From positions 52,014-116,013 of the forward strand of contig URQO01000001.1 of assembly GCA_900550135.1 (NCBI GenBank): a DNA stretch of 64,000 nt, given 5' to 3'. Each line of letters opens with the position of its first letter. Position 1 is the stretch's first letter. Below are positions 32,080-41,589 of the stretch, piece after piece. The position numbers and the translations under genes were made by a program. A model generated the notes under the pieces. That model worked only from the letters and a program-made list of their open reading frames with translations, was not told the DNA's origin and did no database searches. Origin of the DNA: an uncultured Eubacterium sp. Lineage in GTDB: Bacteria > Bacillota > Clostridia > Lachnospirales > Lachnospiraceae.

Positions 32080-34026
32080 TTAGCAGATTTCGCTTCCTGC
32101 TACAATATCCTTATCAACTGTTACAACAGAAAGATTTCCTTCGTCATCTCCTGCTGCAAGAATCATTCCCTGTGATTCCACACCACACAGTTTGCATGGC
32201 TTTAAGTTTGTAATAACTGCCACTTTCTTTCCAACCATTTCTTCAGGCTTATAGTATTTTGCAATACCAGAAACAATCTGTCTTGTTTCTGCGCCAATCT
32301 TAATCTGTGAAACTAAAAGCTTCTTTGCCTTTTTAACAGGCTCACATTTAATCACTTCACCAACCTGAATCTGAATTTTGTCAAAGTCATCAATTGAAAT
32401 TTCAGGCTTCTTTTCAACTTCAGGATATTTTTCTCCCTGAGTCTCAACCTTTTGTGCTTCCTCGATTTCCTTAACCTTTTCCATTACTTCCTTCTGATCC
32501 ATTCTTGCAAACAGAATTTCAGGCTTTTCTACAACTTTGTTTCCTGACTGATATTTACCAAATTCAGTCATATCATCAAATGCTCTTGGCACACCGTTAA
32601 TCTGTGCTAAAATCTTTGCTGATGTTTCAGGCATAAATGGTTCAAGTAAGCTTGCTCCAATATTAATTGCTTCAATTAAGTTGTAAAGAACTGTTGCAAG
32701 TCTGTCCTGCTGTGTTTCGTCCTTTGCCAAAGCCCAAGGCATTGTCTCATCAATATATTTGTTGCTTCTTTTAAATAATGCAAAAATTTCTGTAATTGCA
32801 TCTGCAACACGTAATTTGTCCATTTTTTCTGCGGCTTTAACAGGTGCTTCCAATACAACTTTCTTAAAGTCTGCATCAACGTCACCTTCAACACCCTTGT
32901 TTTCAACAACTCCACCAAAGTATTTATTTGACATTGAAATTGTTCTGTTTACAAGATTTCCTAATGTATTTGCAAGGTCTGAGTTCATTCTTTCAACCAT
33001 CAAATCCCATGTAATTGTTCCATCATTTTCAAATGGCATTTCGTGAAGTACAAAATATCTTACTGCATCTACCCCAAAAAGACTTGCCAAGTCATCAGCG
33101 TAAATTACATTGCCCTTTGACTTACTCATCTTTCCGTCACCCTGTAACAACCAAGGATGTCCAAATACCTGCTTTGGAAGTGGAAGATCAAGTGCCATAA
33201 GCATAATTGGCCAATAAATTGTATGGAATCTTAAAATATCTTTTCCAATTAAATGAAGGTCTGCAGGCCAATATTTTTCAAACATTGGATCACTGTTTCC
33301 ATCAAGGTCAAATCCTAATCCTGTAATATAGTTTGATAATGCGTCAATCCATACATAAACTACGTGGTCCGGATCAAAGTCTACAGGAATTCCCCATTTA
33401 AATGATGTTCTTGAAACGCATAAATCCTGAAGTCCCGGAAGAAGGAAGTTGTTCATCATTTCATTCTTTCTTGATTCAGGCTGAATAAATTCAGGATGAG
33501 TGTTAATGTGTTCAATTAATCTGTCTGCATATTTGCTCATTCTAAAGAAGTAAGCTTCTTCCTTTGCAGGAGTTACTTCTCTTCCACAGTCAGGACATTT
33601 TCCGTCTACCAGCTGTGATTCTGTAAAGAATGACTCACAAGGTGTACAGTACATTCCTTCATAATATCCTTTATAAATATCACCCTGATCATATAATTTT
33701 TTAAAGATTTTCTGAACCTGTTTTTCATGGTCAGGGTCTGTTGTTCTAATAAATTTGTCATATGATGTGTTCATCTGATCCCAGATTTCTTTAATAACAC
33801 CTGCTGTTTTGTCAACAAACTCCTTTGGTGTTACTCCTGCCTCTGCTGCCTTTATTTCAATTTTCTGTCCATGTTCATCTGTTCCTGTCTGGAATCTTAC
33901 GTCATATCCCTGCTGTCTTTTGAAACGTACAATGCTGTCTGCCAAAATTGCTTCGTAAGTATTTCCAATATGTGGCTTTCCTGATGTGTACGCAATAGCT
34001 GTTGTTAAATAATATGTTTTGCTCAT
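32080..34026 (-). CDS. metG: Methionyl-tRNA synthetase
   Basis: 648 residues. HIGH-like KPHIGNTYEAIL, zinc Cys pairs CTPC and CPDC, the KMSKSKGNVIYAD motif and a C-terminal tRNA-binding OB domain (FDKIQIQVGEVIKCEPVKKA) are all visible. It charges tRNA-Met. ATG 34026 follows AAGGAGAGTAAC; a longer frame to 34089 is AT-rich spacer. A T-box leader lies upstream, so expression should respond to uncharged tRNA-Met. Confidence 0.96.
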   Translation of the reverse strand: MSKTYYLTTAIAYTSGKPHIGNTYEAILADSIVRFKRQQGYDVRFQTGTDEHGQKIEIKAAEAGVTPKEFVDKTAGVIKEIWDQMNTSYDKFIRTTDPDHEKQVQKIFKKLYDQGDIYKGYYEGMYCTPCESFFTESQLVDGKCPDCGREVTPAKEEAYFFRMSKYADRLIEHINTHPEFIQPESRKNEMMNNFLLPGLQDLCVSRTSFKWGIPVDFDPDHVVYVWIDALSNYITGLGFDLDGNSDPMFEKYWPADLHLIGKDILRFHTIYWPIMLMALDLPLPKQVFGHPWLLQGDGKMSKSKGNVIYADDLASLFGVDAVRYFVLHEMPFENDGTITWDLMVERMNSDLANTLGNLVNRTISMSNKYFGGVVENKGVEGDVDADFKKVVLEAPVKAAEKMDKLRVADAITEIFALFKRSNKYIDETMPWALAKDETQQDRLATVLYNLIEAINIGASLLEPFMPETSAKILAQINGVPRAFDDMTEFGKYQSGNKVVEKPEILFARMDQKEVMEKVKEIEEAQKVETQGEKYPEVEKKPEISIDDFDKIQIQVGEVIKCEPVKKAKKLLVSQIKIGAETRQIVSGIAKYYKPEEMVGKKVAVITNLKPCKLCGVESQGMILAAGDDEGNLSVVTVDKDIVAGSEIC

Positions 34027-34139
34027 GTTACTCTCCTTATCATTATTAAAAATTTTATTAAATTTATTTTTATTATTATATGTTTCCAATAAAAAGTTTT
34101 TATTTTATATCATATTTCATAAATATCCAATAAAATAAA

Positions 34140-34410
34140 AATCCCTCCCGCCTTTTGTAAAGACGAGAGGGTTATCTTCGTGGTACCACTTTACTTTATT
34201 CGATTTTTCTATCAAAATATAATAATTGACTTAAAATAATCGAACCTTATTTTCACTGTAACGGGTGTATCCGTCAAAAACTTGCATATCCTGAATATAA
34301 CCATATGCTCATAATTGCCGCTCCGGGTCCATCTTCAACTTTGCATTCACTGTCTGCTTTCACCTACACAGACTCTCTGTATGCTATCTCAAAGTTTACT
34401 CTTCCCTTCA
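34140..34410 (-). promoter_or_regulatory. T-box leader of metG
   Basis: The minus strand holds the T-box word AAAGTGGTACCACG (about 34192-34179), followed by a terminator stem CCCTCTCG/GGCGGGAGGG with an ATTTTTATTTTATT tail (about 34172-34135). Upstream are stem I-like segments; AGTGAATGCA at about 34351-34342 contains an ATG that could be the Met specifier. This fits the methionyl-tRNA synthetase gene downstream. The exact stem I fold was not derived. The gap 34027-34473 is explained by this leader. Confidence 0.85.
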
Positions 34411-34433
34411 TTGCGTTTTACATATATGTCTAT

Positions 34434-34462
34434 ATTCTATTATTTTATCCAACTATTGTCAA
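34434..34462 (-). promoter_or_regulatory. Promoter of the T-box/metG transcript
   Basis: TTGACA (34462-34457) and TAGAAT (34439-34434) on the minus strand with a 17-bp spacer, just upstream of the leader. Confidence 0.85.
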
Positions 34463-34473
34463 ATTAATTTTCA

Positions 34474-35904
34474 CTATTTCTGAGTATATCTTACCATAAC
34501 TTCTTTATACTCAGTTGCTGTAAAATCTTTAGCATCCGGCTTTGAGCTTGAAACCAACCCCTGATCATGACATTCCTGCCAATAATACTGTCGAATGTTG
34601 CTTAAAAAGTCTTTATTTTTATTTTCCGCATCAGACAATGATACACTATCTGCTTTTTTTCCACTACCGGAATACCAACTTGTAGTATTAAAATAATCAT
34701 TTAATGACTGAGTACTGAAAGTAACATTATAACGTGCATAAATTTCATTTACAGCAATAATTGAAAGAGCATATTTATCCTTAACATCTAAATCTAAATC
34801 ATTAAAAAAGCTCTCCAAAGCATTTTTACTATATGAAAATGAATCTGTATCTGAAATTACATATTCTGATACTTCTGAAATTTGATTACTATAATCCTCA
34901 TCATCATAATCATTGTAATCGTAGTCATCATCGTCATTAGAATAATCGCTGTTTTGACTATCATCATATGCCTTCTTGATAGCCTTTTCGTAGTCATCCA
35001 GTGCACTTTCCGCATCCTTTTTCTTGCTATCTATTGCCTGAACATTGTTGCTGTTTACACTGTCTTTCAAATCATCCAATGTTTCCTGAGCTTTTTCTCT
35101 TTCGCTTTCACAATAAACACCCTTGTCGTTCTCATCTTTTCTTAATTGATCAAACTTGTCCTGAACCTCTTTTAAGTCATCCGTTGCATTCGCAATTTCT
35201 TCTACTGTTTCTTTAAGTTCATCTAATTGTCTTTCTGTTCCATTTAATGTAAATAGATTCCATGAAGCAATACTCTTATTTGCTTCATTTAATTTTTCTT
35301 TAGAGTCATCTGACAATACAATATTTTCTGTTTCTATTTTTCTTTTTACTGATTCGTAACTATTTTCTACAGTTTTTTGTTTCATTATTGTAAAACCTAC
35401 ATATGCGCCTGCTCCCATAACCAAAACAGCTATAATTATAACTATGGTAATAATAACCGGCGTCTTGCTTTTTTTCTTAGATGGATGGTTGTTTCCACTA
35501 TCATATGTATATGAATTCTGTTTGTTGTCACTATTATAAAAATTCGAATTCTGCTGGTTGTTACCACTGTTATAGGAATTTGAGTACTGCTGATTGTTAT
35601 CATTGTTGTAACTATACGCTTCCTGTTGGTTGCTTTCTTGAGCATAATTGGTTGTGGACTTATTCAGGTTTTCTTCAACATTTTCCAATGAAACAGTCTG
35701 ATTTTTGTAAGGTTCAACCGGTTGTTCTGATACTATGGGTTCTTCCTGGTAATTGTTTTCAGCCGGTTGTTCTGACACTATAGATTCTTCCTGATAATTA
35801 TTTCCAACTGTTTCTTCAAATACATCTTCCTCAACTTTTGTGCCACATTCGTCGCAAAACATTGCGTCATCAGGCAATTTTTTTCCACATTCTTTACAAT
35901 ACAT
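34474..35904 (-). CDS. Zinc-ribbon membrane protein with coiled coil and YARHG domain
   Basis: 476 residues. An N-terminal zinc ribbon (YCKECGKKLPDDAMFCDECG) is followed by low-complexity repeats (NNYQEEPIVSEQPVE; NSGNNQQ) and one membrane segment (about 149-171). The external part has a charged coiled coil (about 180-310) and an Asp/Tyr-rich stretch. It ends in a YARHG-like domain (ALSIIAVNEIYARYNVTFS, then LNDYFNTTSWY). The YARHG family is often extracellular. The ribbon would face the cytoplasm. Function unknown; this combination is common in Clostridia. GGAGGATAAATT precedes ATG. Confidence 0.75.
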   Translation of the reverse strand: MYCKECGKKLPDDAMFCDECGTKVEEDVFEETVGNNYQEESIVSEQPAENNYQEEPIVSEQPVEPYKNQTVSLENVEENLNKSTTNYAQESNQQEAYSYNNDNNQQYSNSYNSGNNQQNSNFYNSDNKQNSYTYDSGNNHPSKKKSKTPVIITIVIIIAVLVMGAGAYVGFTIMKQKTVENSYESVKRKIETENIVLSDDSKEKLNEANKSIASWNLFTLNGTERQLDELKETVEEIANATDDLKEVQDKFDQLRKDENDKGVYCESEREKAQETLDDLKDSVNSNNVQAIDSKKKDAESALDDYEKAIKKAYDDSQNSDYSNDDDDYDYNDYDDEDYSNQISEVSEYVISDTDSFSYSKNALESFFNDLDLDVKDKYALSIIAVNEIYARYNVTFSTQSLNDYFNTTSWYSGSGKKADSVSLSDAENKNKDFLSNIRQYYWQECHDQGLVSSSKPDAKDFTATEYKEVMVRYTQK

Positions 35905-35937
35905 AATTTATCCTCCGTTCTTTATAAATATATTTGT

Positions 35938-36834
35938 TTAATTAAAATATTTATTAAGGCCTTGCAAAATACCATCAACTATCTTGTTCTGATATGATGC
36001 TGTTGCCATATTTGCGTCTTCTGTAGGATTTGACATATATCCCATTTCTACAATTGTCACCGGCACTTTACACCAGTTTATACCACTCATGGTATCCGTT
36101 TCCCACACATATTCCTTTTTTGCCCCTGTAGCCTGAACCATACCATCCAATATGTATGAAGATAATTTGTAACTCCTTTTATATATTTCACTGCAATATG
36201 GATTTGAAGCTGTAGGGCAAATTGTCATCATCCCATTTGTTCCTGTATTTTCAGAACCATTAGCATGGATTCGTATAAAAGCATCTGCACCGGCTTTGTT
36301 TGCTATTTCAGCTCTTTCGGCATTGCTAATGTCTACTTCATTTGTTGTTCTTGTCATTATGACTTTATATCCGGCATTTTTCAAAGCCTTCCTTAGTTTC
36401 AGTGACACCTGAAGGTTCAACTCATATTCACTTAATCCACTGGTTTTACCTGCTGTTCCGGATGTAACCTTTGCCTTTGTCTGGCTGGCACCCGGTCCTA
36501 CAGGTTCCGGTGTTGAATTTTGATGCAACTGATGTCCCGGATCAATACAAATCAGTTTTCCTGAACCATTATACTTTGTCGTTTTTCTTTTTTTAGGCAA
36601 TTTTTTTATGGCTGGTTCCCGGGTAGTCTCTTCTTTTGTCTCAGCCTGTGTTGTTTCTATCTTTTTCTTGTGCTTTCTTTTCTTTTTCACTTTTTTAGTG
36701 GTCTTCTCTGTTGTCTGCTTTGTTATTTCCATTGTGGTTTCTTTCTGCTTTGTGCTACTTCCACATGCTGTAAAAAGAGTTACAGACAATACAAAGCACA
36801 ACAAAACCAACAAAGATTTTACTGTTTTTTTCAT
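35938..36834 (-). CDS. Lipoprotein N-acetylmuramoyl-L-alanine amidase
   Basis: 298 residues. Signal peptide with lipobox LFTACGSS makes it a probable lipoprotein. A Thr/Lys-rich linker ([20 protein letters not shown]) leads to an Amidase_3 domain: [13 protein letters not shown] (zinc His), [16 protein letters not shown] (zinc Glu), [11 protein letters not shown] (zinc His) and [15 protein letters not shown] (catalytic Glu). Cleaves peptidoglycan amide bonds outside the membrane. AGAGGAACCT precedes ATG. A moderate promoter (TTGTAT with 18 bp to TACAAT) is seen upstream, in the AT-rich gap to 37131 that otherwise holds only the aldolase terminator. Confidence 0.88.
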   Translation of the reverse strand: MKKTVKSLLVLLCFVLSVTLFTACGSSTKQKETTMEITKQTTEKTTKKVKKKRKHKKKIETTQAETKEETTREPAIKKLPKKRKTTKYNGSGKLICIDPGHQLHQNSTPEPVGPGASQTKAKVTSGTAGKTSGLSEYELNLQVSLKLRKALKNAGYKVIMTRTTNEVDISNAERAEIANKAGADAFIRIHANGSENTGTNGMMTICPTASNPYCSEIYKRSYKLSSYILDGMVQATGAKKEYVWETDTMSGINWCKVPVTIVEMGYMSNPTEDANMATASYQNKIVDGILQGLNKYFN

Positions 36835-37072
36835 ATTTTTAGGTTCCTCTCAATTATTTTTTTATTCATAATATTTGTCACATTAAATTTTATTGTACTA
36901 TAAATTGTAGCTTAACATTTTTATTTAATACAATAATTTTAACTTATTATATGTATTTCAACAACCTATTTTTAACATAATTCCAATATCTATTTTTTAC
37001 ATACTTACATATATAATATAGCACAGCTTTTTCCAATATTTTTTCATGAATTGACACTGAACAACAAAATTG

Positions 37073-37109
37073 AATAAAAAATACGGGCCCATATTTCTAT
37101 GGAACCCGC
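37073..37109 (-). terminator. Terminator of the aldolase gene
   Basis: On the minus strand GCGGGTTCCAT and ATGGGCCCGT pair, followed by ATTTTTTATT. It ends the glycyl-radical gene set. Confidence 0.8.
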
Positions 37110-37131
37110 CTATATAGAAAGAGATTGTGAA

Positions 37132-37809
37132 TTAGCAATTTGCCATTGTCTTTCCTTCGCCTGTAATTGAAGCAAAATCTTCATTAAATACATCAATTGC
37201 TGCATCAATTGCCTTATTCTTGATAAGGTTTTCGATAACTTCGCAACCGATTGTTGCTGCACCAATTCCGTATTTTGTAAGTTCAAGTACCTGCTGTGAA
37301 TTCTTGAAACTTGCTGCAAGAACTTCACAAGGAAGATTGTTGTTTTCAAAAATATCCTGAATATCCATAGCTACCTGTACACCATTGTATCCAAAATTGT
37401 CAATTCTGTTGATGTATGGTGCTGTGTATTTAGCTCCTGCTTTTGCTGCAAGGAATGCCTGCATTGGTGTGTAAATAGCTGTAGCTGTAATATTTACTCC
37501 CTGTGGTGCTAAAGCTTTCATTGCCTTAAGTCCCTGTGGAGTTGTAGGAATCTTTACAAATGTGTTTTCGCCTAATTTTTCTCTAATAACCTTAGCTTCT
37601 TCCATCATACCTTCAGCATCTTTTGATACTACCTGTACGTGTAATTCGCCATCTTTTCCAACGATTTCTCTTAATTCTGATAAAACTTCATATGGATTTC
37701 TACCACTTTTTGCTAAAATAGATGGGTTTGTTGTTACACCATCACATGGATATAAATCCCAAATTTCCTTAACCTTTGCAATGTTTGCATCATCGATAAT
37801 AAATTTCAT
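37132..37809 (-). CDS. fsa: Fructose-6-phosphate aldolase-like (FSA/TalC) enzyme
   Basis: 225 residues. Small transaldolase/FSA family: MKFIIDDANIAKVKEIWDLY, GVTTNPSILAKSGR, Schiff-base Lys86 in FVKIPTTPQGLKAMK, APYINRIDNFGYNG and a C-terminal KAIDAAIDVFNEDF. E. coli FsaA/FsaB cleave 1-deoxy-fructose 6-phosphate (and F6P) to glyceraldehyde 3-phosphate plus hydroxyacetone (or dihydroxyacetone). ATG 37809 has GGAGGT upstream; the frame extends far beyond without a site. It is the last gene of the GRE-activase-aldolase set, 150 bases after the activase. Confidence 0.9.
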   Translation of the reverse strand: MKFIIDDANIAKVKEIWDLYPCDGVTTNPSILAKSGRNPYEVLSELREIVGKDGELHVQVVSKDAEGMMEEAKVIREKLGENTFVKIPTTPQGLKAMKALAPQGVNITATAIYTPMQAFLAAKAGAKYTAPYINRIDNFGYNGVQVAMDIQDIFENNNLPCEVLAASFKNSQQVLELTKYGIGAATIGCEVIENLIKNKAIDAAIDVFNEDFASITGEGKTMANC

Positions 37810-37959
37810 TTTAAAATACCTCCAAATATTCTCTTTCTTATATTTTTTGTTATTTATATCTCCTTTAAGAGATTTGTTACCTTTAATTTTTTCTAATTTC
37901 AATAGAAAATCTTTATCATTATTTTTTATATTTCCTATCAAAAATTTTCTATTTTAATT

Positions 37960-38871
37960 TTATATTTCCAATAAAAGATTTTTTACTCCATTGTCTGTGG
38001 CAATTTTTCCAAATGCTCTCATCTGGTCATCGCTGTACAATGGTGGATTGTCCTCAAAGCAAAATTCCTTATCTATCATTTCATATTTACCCTGAGCCAA
38101 CGGATTGTAATTAAGCAACTCATACTTAACATCAGGATATATATCCGTAATAAATTTTGCAATGCCGGCAATATTTTCTTCACTTGTTGTAATTCCCGGA
38201 ATAAGGGGAGTTCTTATTACAACATTTTCAGCCTTCTTTGAACTAAGTAACCATTTCAAATTGGTTTTAATAAGTTCATTTCCTACACCGGTATATTTTT
38301 TATGAGCATCAGAATCTATAATCTTTAAATCTGCAAAAATATGGTCTGTATATTTTATTGCTTCCTGATAAATTCTTGTCTCAATGTTTGACGCTGTTTC
38401 TATAGTTGTGGCAATGCCTCTTTCCTTCAAACCTTTAAGAATTTCTATTGCAAATTCATGTTGAAACAAAGGCTCTCCACCTGATAATGTCACGCCACCA
38501 CCATATTTGAAAAACGGCTTGTCCTTTGAGGCTTCATCCAAAACCTCTTCCACTGACATCATTTTTGAATCCATTGCCAAAGCATTTGCAGGACAATTGT
38601 CTACGATGTATTCCCAATCTTCTTTTTTTGAAATATCCAGTTTGATTTTGCCATCAACCTCTGTTACTCCACCATTTTTTGCCAAATGCACACATGTATT
38701 ACAATGAATGCATTTGTTCTGATAGTGAAGTGGTCTTTGCTTTATGGATATTCCTTCAGGATTGTGACACCAGACACAATTCAGTGTACAACCCTTTAAG
38801 AATACTGTAGTTCTTATGCCATCGCCATCATGTGTAGAAAATCTTTTAAAATCAAACACATATCCTTTCAT
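37960..38871 (-). CDS. Glycyl-radical enzyme activase (radical SAM)
   Basis: 303 residues. The radical SAM cluster motif is C28-x3-C32-x2-C35 (KGCTLNCVWCHNPEG), preceded by FSTHDGDGIRTTVFL. A second, ferredoxin-like set Cys54/57/60 (CIHCNTC) and Cys93 (CPANA) can hold one more 4Fe-4S cluster. It uses SAM to place the glycyl radical on the partner enzyme encoded directly upstream, 18 bases away. This form with an extra cluster domain is typical for activases of non-PFL GREs such as PflC/YbiY. AAAAGGTAG precedes ATG. Confidence 0.92.
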   Translation of the reverse strand: MKGYVFDFKRFSTHDGDGIRTTVFLKGCTLNCVWCHNPEGISIKQRPLHYQNKCIHCNTCVHLAKNGGVTEVDGKIKLDISKKEDWEYIVDNCPANALAMDSKMMSVEEVLDEASKDKPFFKYGGGVTLSGGEPLFQHEFAIEILKGLKERGIATTIETASNIETRIYQEAIKYTDHIFADLKIIDSDAHKKYTGVGNELIKTNLKWLLSSKKAENVVIRTPLIPGITTSEENIAGIAKFITDIYPDVKYELLNYNPLAQGKYEMIDKEFCFEDNPPLYSDDQMRAFGKIATDNGVKNLLLEI

Positions 38872-38889
38872 AGCTATCTACCTTTTATT

Positions 38890-41244
38890 TTAAATGTCAT
38901 TGTAACTTGTTCTTGCAATGATTTCATCCTGTAACTCTCCTGCCAGTTCTATAAAGTATGCTGTATATCCGGCTACACGAACTGTTAAGTTTCTATGCTG
39001 TTCAGGATGTTTCTTTGCATCAAGCAAATCCTCTTTGTTAACTACGTTAAACTGAATGTGTGGGATTTCCAAATCAACAAATGTTCTAAGCATTTTTGCA
39101 AACTTGTCAATACCATTTTCAGTTTTGAAAAATTCAGGTAAGAACTTCATATTTAAAAGTCCACCATTTGTTGTCCAGCTCTTGTCAAGTCTTGAAACTG
39201 ATTTAAGAACTGCTGTTGGACCATTTTCATCACGACCATATACAGGTGACATACCGCCATCTGCCAGTGGTGTTGTAGCATATCTGCCATCTGGTGATGC
39301 TCCAACATTTTCACCCATTGGCACGTGAGCTGAAACTGTGTACATACCTGTGTGATATTTACCACCACGGTAGTTTGTAAATGTTCCCATTCTTTCTCTG
39401 AAATATCCTGCCCATTTTGCTCCAAGATTGTCTACCCATTCTACGTCATTGCCGTATTTTGGAACTTTGTTAAGAAGCATTGTTCTTAATATTTCATCAT
39501 TTTCATAATTTGTCTGAAGTGCTGTAAGAAGTCTTTCCTTGCTTACTTTTCCTTCATCATATACAAGCTGTTTGATAGCTGCAAGGCTGTCTGCCAGGTT
39601 TGCTACCTGTATCATCTGAATACCGGATAAGTTATATTTTGCACCACCTCTTGTTACATCAATACCTTTATCCATACAGTTGTTTATAACTGATGATAAA
39701 AATGGTGTTGGTAAAAGATCCATGTGTGCCTGTTCAACCTGCTCACATGCAAGAATCATCTTATCCATAAAGTAGTCTATATTTTCCCTGAAAGCTTCTT
39801 CAAGATCTTCAAACGTATCAAATGTTGTAAGATTTCCTCTGTCCGGTGCAAGCTGTTTTCCTGTAAGTAAACACTTGCCATTGTTAAGTGTAAGCTCCAA
39901 TGCTTTATTTAAGTTAAACATTGCTGCATCAGACCAACCAAGGTTATCTCCCTGTGTTGTAAGTTCTACGCAACCAACAATTGCATAGTTTCTTGCATCT
40001 TTTTCTTCTATGCCAAGGTCATGAACCATAGCCGGAACTACTGCCTTATCATTAAAGAACTGTGGCATTCCACTTCCAAGTGATACAACCTTTATAGCTG
40101 CCTTTAATAATTTATCACTTGTCTTTTCGCAAAGTCTTACTGAAAGGTTTGGCTGTGGTAATCCAATATGTTCCTGAGCCTTTAATAACAAATATGAAAG
40201 TTCATTTTCATATGGGTTTCCGTCTTCATCCTGTCCACCTATTGCAATATTAAATCCAATTGGAAATCCTGCAAAGAACTTTGCACTGTTTTTGTTTCTC
40301 ATGTATACAATCTCGTTAAACTTAAGCCATAAGCTTTCGATAATATCTAAAGCCTCCTGCTCACTAATAACACCTGCATCAATATCTTTCTTATAATAAG
40401 GATACATATATACATCAAATCTACCCGGCGAAAATGATGATGCATTTGATTCCATCTGTAAAATAACAAATAGGAACCATAACTGCTGTACTGCTTCATG
40501 GAAAGTTTCAGCCGGTCTTTTTGAAATGTTGTCACATACCTGTGCCACTTTTTTCATATTGTCAGACCATTCTGTATCTTCCTGTGCTTTTTCATTTAAT
40601 AAATCACGGTATCTTTGAATAAAATTAATAGTTCCTTCCATAACAGTAACTACACTCTTATAGAATAACTTCTTCTCTTCATCTGTTTCTTTTGCAAGAT
40701 GTTCTTCAGCTTCCTTTTTCAAACCTGAAGGTCCTTTTTTAAGCCATCCTTCACAATCAGGATTGATATGACCCTGGGCATGATCTTTCTGATTAATCTT
40801 TGCGACCTTAGAAATCTCATCTATTTCCTTGCCATATCTTTGTCTTAAAACATCTTCTAAAGACTTGCCCTGCCAGTATGGATAAATCACTTCTCTAAAA
40901 TATTTGATATCCTCTTCTCTAACATTAAACTTGTCCTGAGGTCTTGTTGGTAAAGTCTCAAACTCGTTGTTTACCCATGTGCTACCACTTTCTGGGAAAA
41001 CTACTCCATATCTGACTCCTGCTGTTCTGTTTCCAACAATCAATTCTTCAGGCTCTATGCTAATGTTAATTTTCTCAAGACAATTCTTCAAAGAATATGC
41101 TCTCTGCATAATTCTAGGCTCATCCTCATGTTCTCTATATGTGTCTGTAATAATTTTTGCCTGTTCTATTGAAGCATATCTTGGAACTTCTAACATTCTT
41201 GTTTTTAAAGTTTCAATTCTGTCTGATTTTACTAAACTACTCAT
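38890..41244 (-). CDS. Glycyl radical enzyme, YbiW/PflD or dehydratase type
   Basis: 784 residues. The glycyl loop is NLTVRVAGYTAYFIEL (Gly759). The active-site Cys425 is in YAIVGCVELTTQGDN with Glu427; the single Cys with CxE marks the C-O/C-N lyase and dehydratase branch rather than pyruvate formate-lyase, which has CC. With a fructose-type PTS, FSA-type aldolase and activase nearby, the best match is E. coli YbiW/PflD, which open 1,5-anhydroglucitol or anhydromannitol 6-phosphate. Glycerol or propanediol dehydratase is the main alternative but gldA/dha genes are absent. GGAGGTGAGC precedes ATG 41244; a longer frame would start in the promoter. Confidence 0.85.
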   Translation of the reverse strand: MSSLVKSDRIETLKTRMLEVPRYASIEQAKIITDTYREHEDEPRIMQRAYSLKNCLEKINISIEPEELIVGNRTAGVRYGVVFPESGSTWVNNEFETLPTRPQDKFNVREEDIKYFREVIYPYWQGKSLEDVLRQRYGKEIDEISKVAKINQKDHAQGHINPDCEGWLKKGPSGLKKEAEEHLAKETDEEKKLFYKSVVTVMEGTINFIQRYRDLLNEKAQEDTEWSDNMKKVAQVCDNISKRPAETFHEAVQQLWFLFVILQMESNASSFSPGRFDVYMYPYYKKDIDAGVISEQEALDIIESLWLKFNEIVYMRNKNSAKFFAGFPIGFNIAIGGQDEDGNPYENELSYLLLKAQEHIGLPQPNLSVRLCEKTSDKLLKAAIKVVSLGSGMPQFFNDKAVVPAMVHDLGIEEKDARNYAIVGCVELTTQGDNLGWSDAAMFNLNKALELTLNNGKCLLTGKQLAPDRGNLTTFDTFEDLEEAFRENIDYFMDKMILACEQVEQAHMDLLPTPFLSSVINNCMDKGIDVTRGGAKYNLSGIQMIQVANLADSLAAIKQLVYDEGKVSKERLLTALQTNYENDEILRTMLLNKVPKYGNDVEWVDNLGAKWAGYFRERMGTFTNYRGGKYHTGMYTVSAHVPMGENVGASPDGRYATTPLADGGMSPVYGRDENGPTAVLKSVSRLDKSWTTNGGLLNMKFLPEFFKTENGIDKFAKMLRTFVDLEIPHIQFNVVNKEDLLDAKKHPEQHRNLTVRVAGYTAYFIELAGELQDEIIARTSYNDI

Positions 41245-41272
41245 ATGCTCACCTCCGTCAATTTCTAAATAC

Positions 41273-41350
41273 ATTTTATCTGGTAATAATAGTGAAGTCA
41301 AGAGATTTTTTATTGTTTTTTATTACTTTTTATTGTTTTTTATTGTTTTT
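41273..41350 (-). promoter_or_regulatory. GRE promoter with four 10-bp phased repeats upstream
   Basis: TTGACT (41301-41296) and TAAAAT (41278-41273) on the minus strand are 17 bp apart. Immediately upstream are four direct 10-bp units, on the plus strand TATTGTTTTT at 41311, 41331 and 41341 and TATTACTTTT at 41321. They could be a DeoR-family operator or curved DNA/UP element. Confidence 0.75.
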
Positions 41351-41495
41351 AAAGTTTAATAAAGTTTTTATATACCAAGTCCTTTTTGTTTTTACATCAA
41401 AACGAATATAAATTTGACAACTATTTTCTTTTTTTCTATAAGCCATCCATTAGGGAATTTTTATGTATTAGGAATTTTAGGAGAATTTTACAATT

Positions 41496-41538
41496 ACATA
41501 AAAAGCCTACATTTACGATAACCGGTAAATGTAAGCTT
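41496..41538. terminator. Terminator after the DeoR gene
   Basis: AGCCTACATTTAC (41504-41516) pairs with GTAAATGTAAGCT (41525-41537) with one mismatch. T-runs flank both sides, so it can act in both directions. The rest of the 41245-41589 gap is AT-rich spacer. Confidence 0.8.
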
Positions 41539-41589
41539 TGTTTTTTTCACGATTATTTTGTCAGTGTTTGTGCCGGGAGCAATTAGTAA

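Noticed and set aside
38890..41244. Pyruvate formate-lyase
   Set aside because: The active site has GCVE with one Cys instead of the adjacent Cys pair of PFL, and the activase has an extra cluster domain.
41245..41301. Upstream start of the glycyl radical enzyme (19 more codons)
   Set aside because: The extension would cover the -10 and -35 boxes, while ATG 41244 has a strong GGAGGTGAGC site.
41306..41350. Short repeats as a CRISPR or minisatellite
   Set aside because: The units are only 10 bp and A/T-only and sit at a promoter; a regulatory or curvature role fits better.
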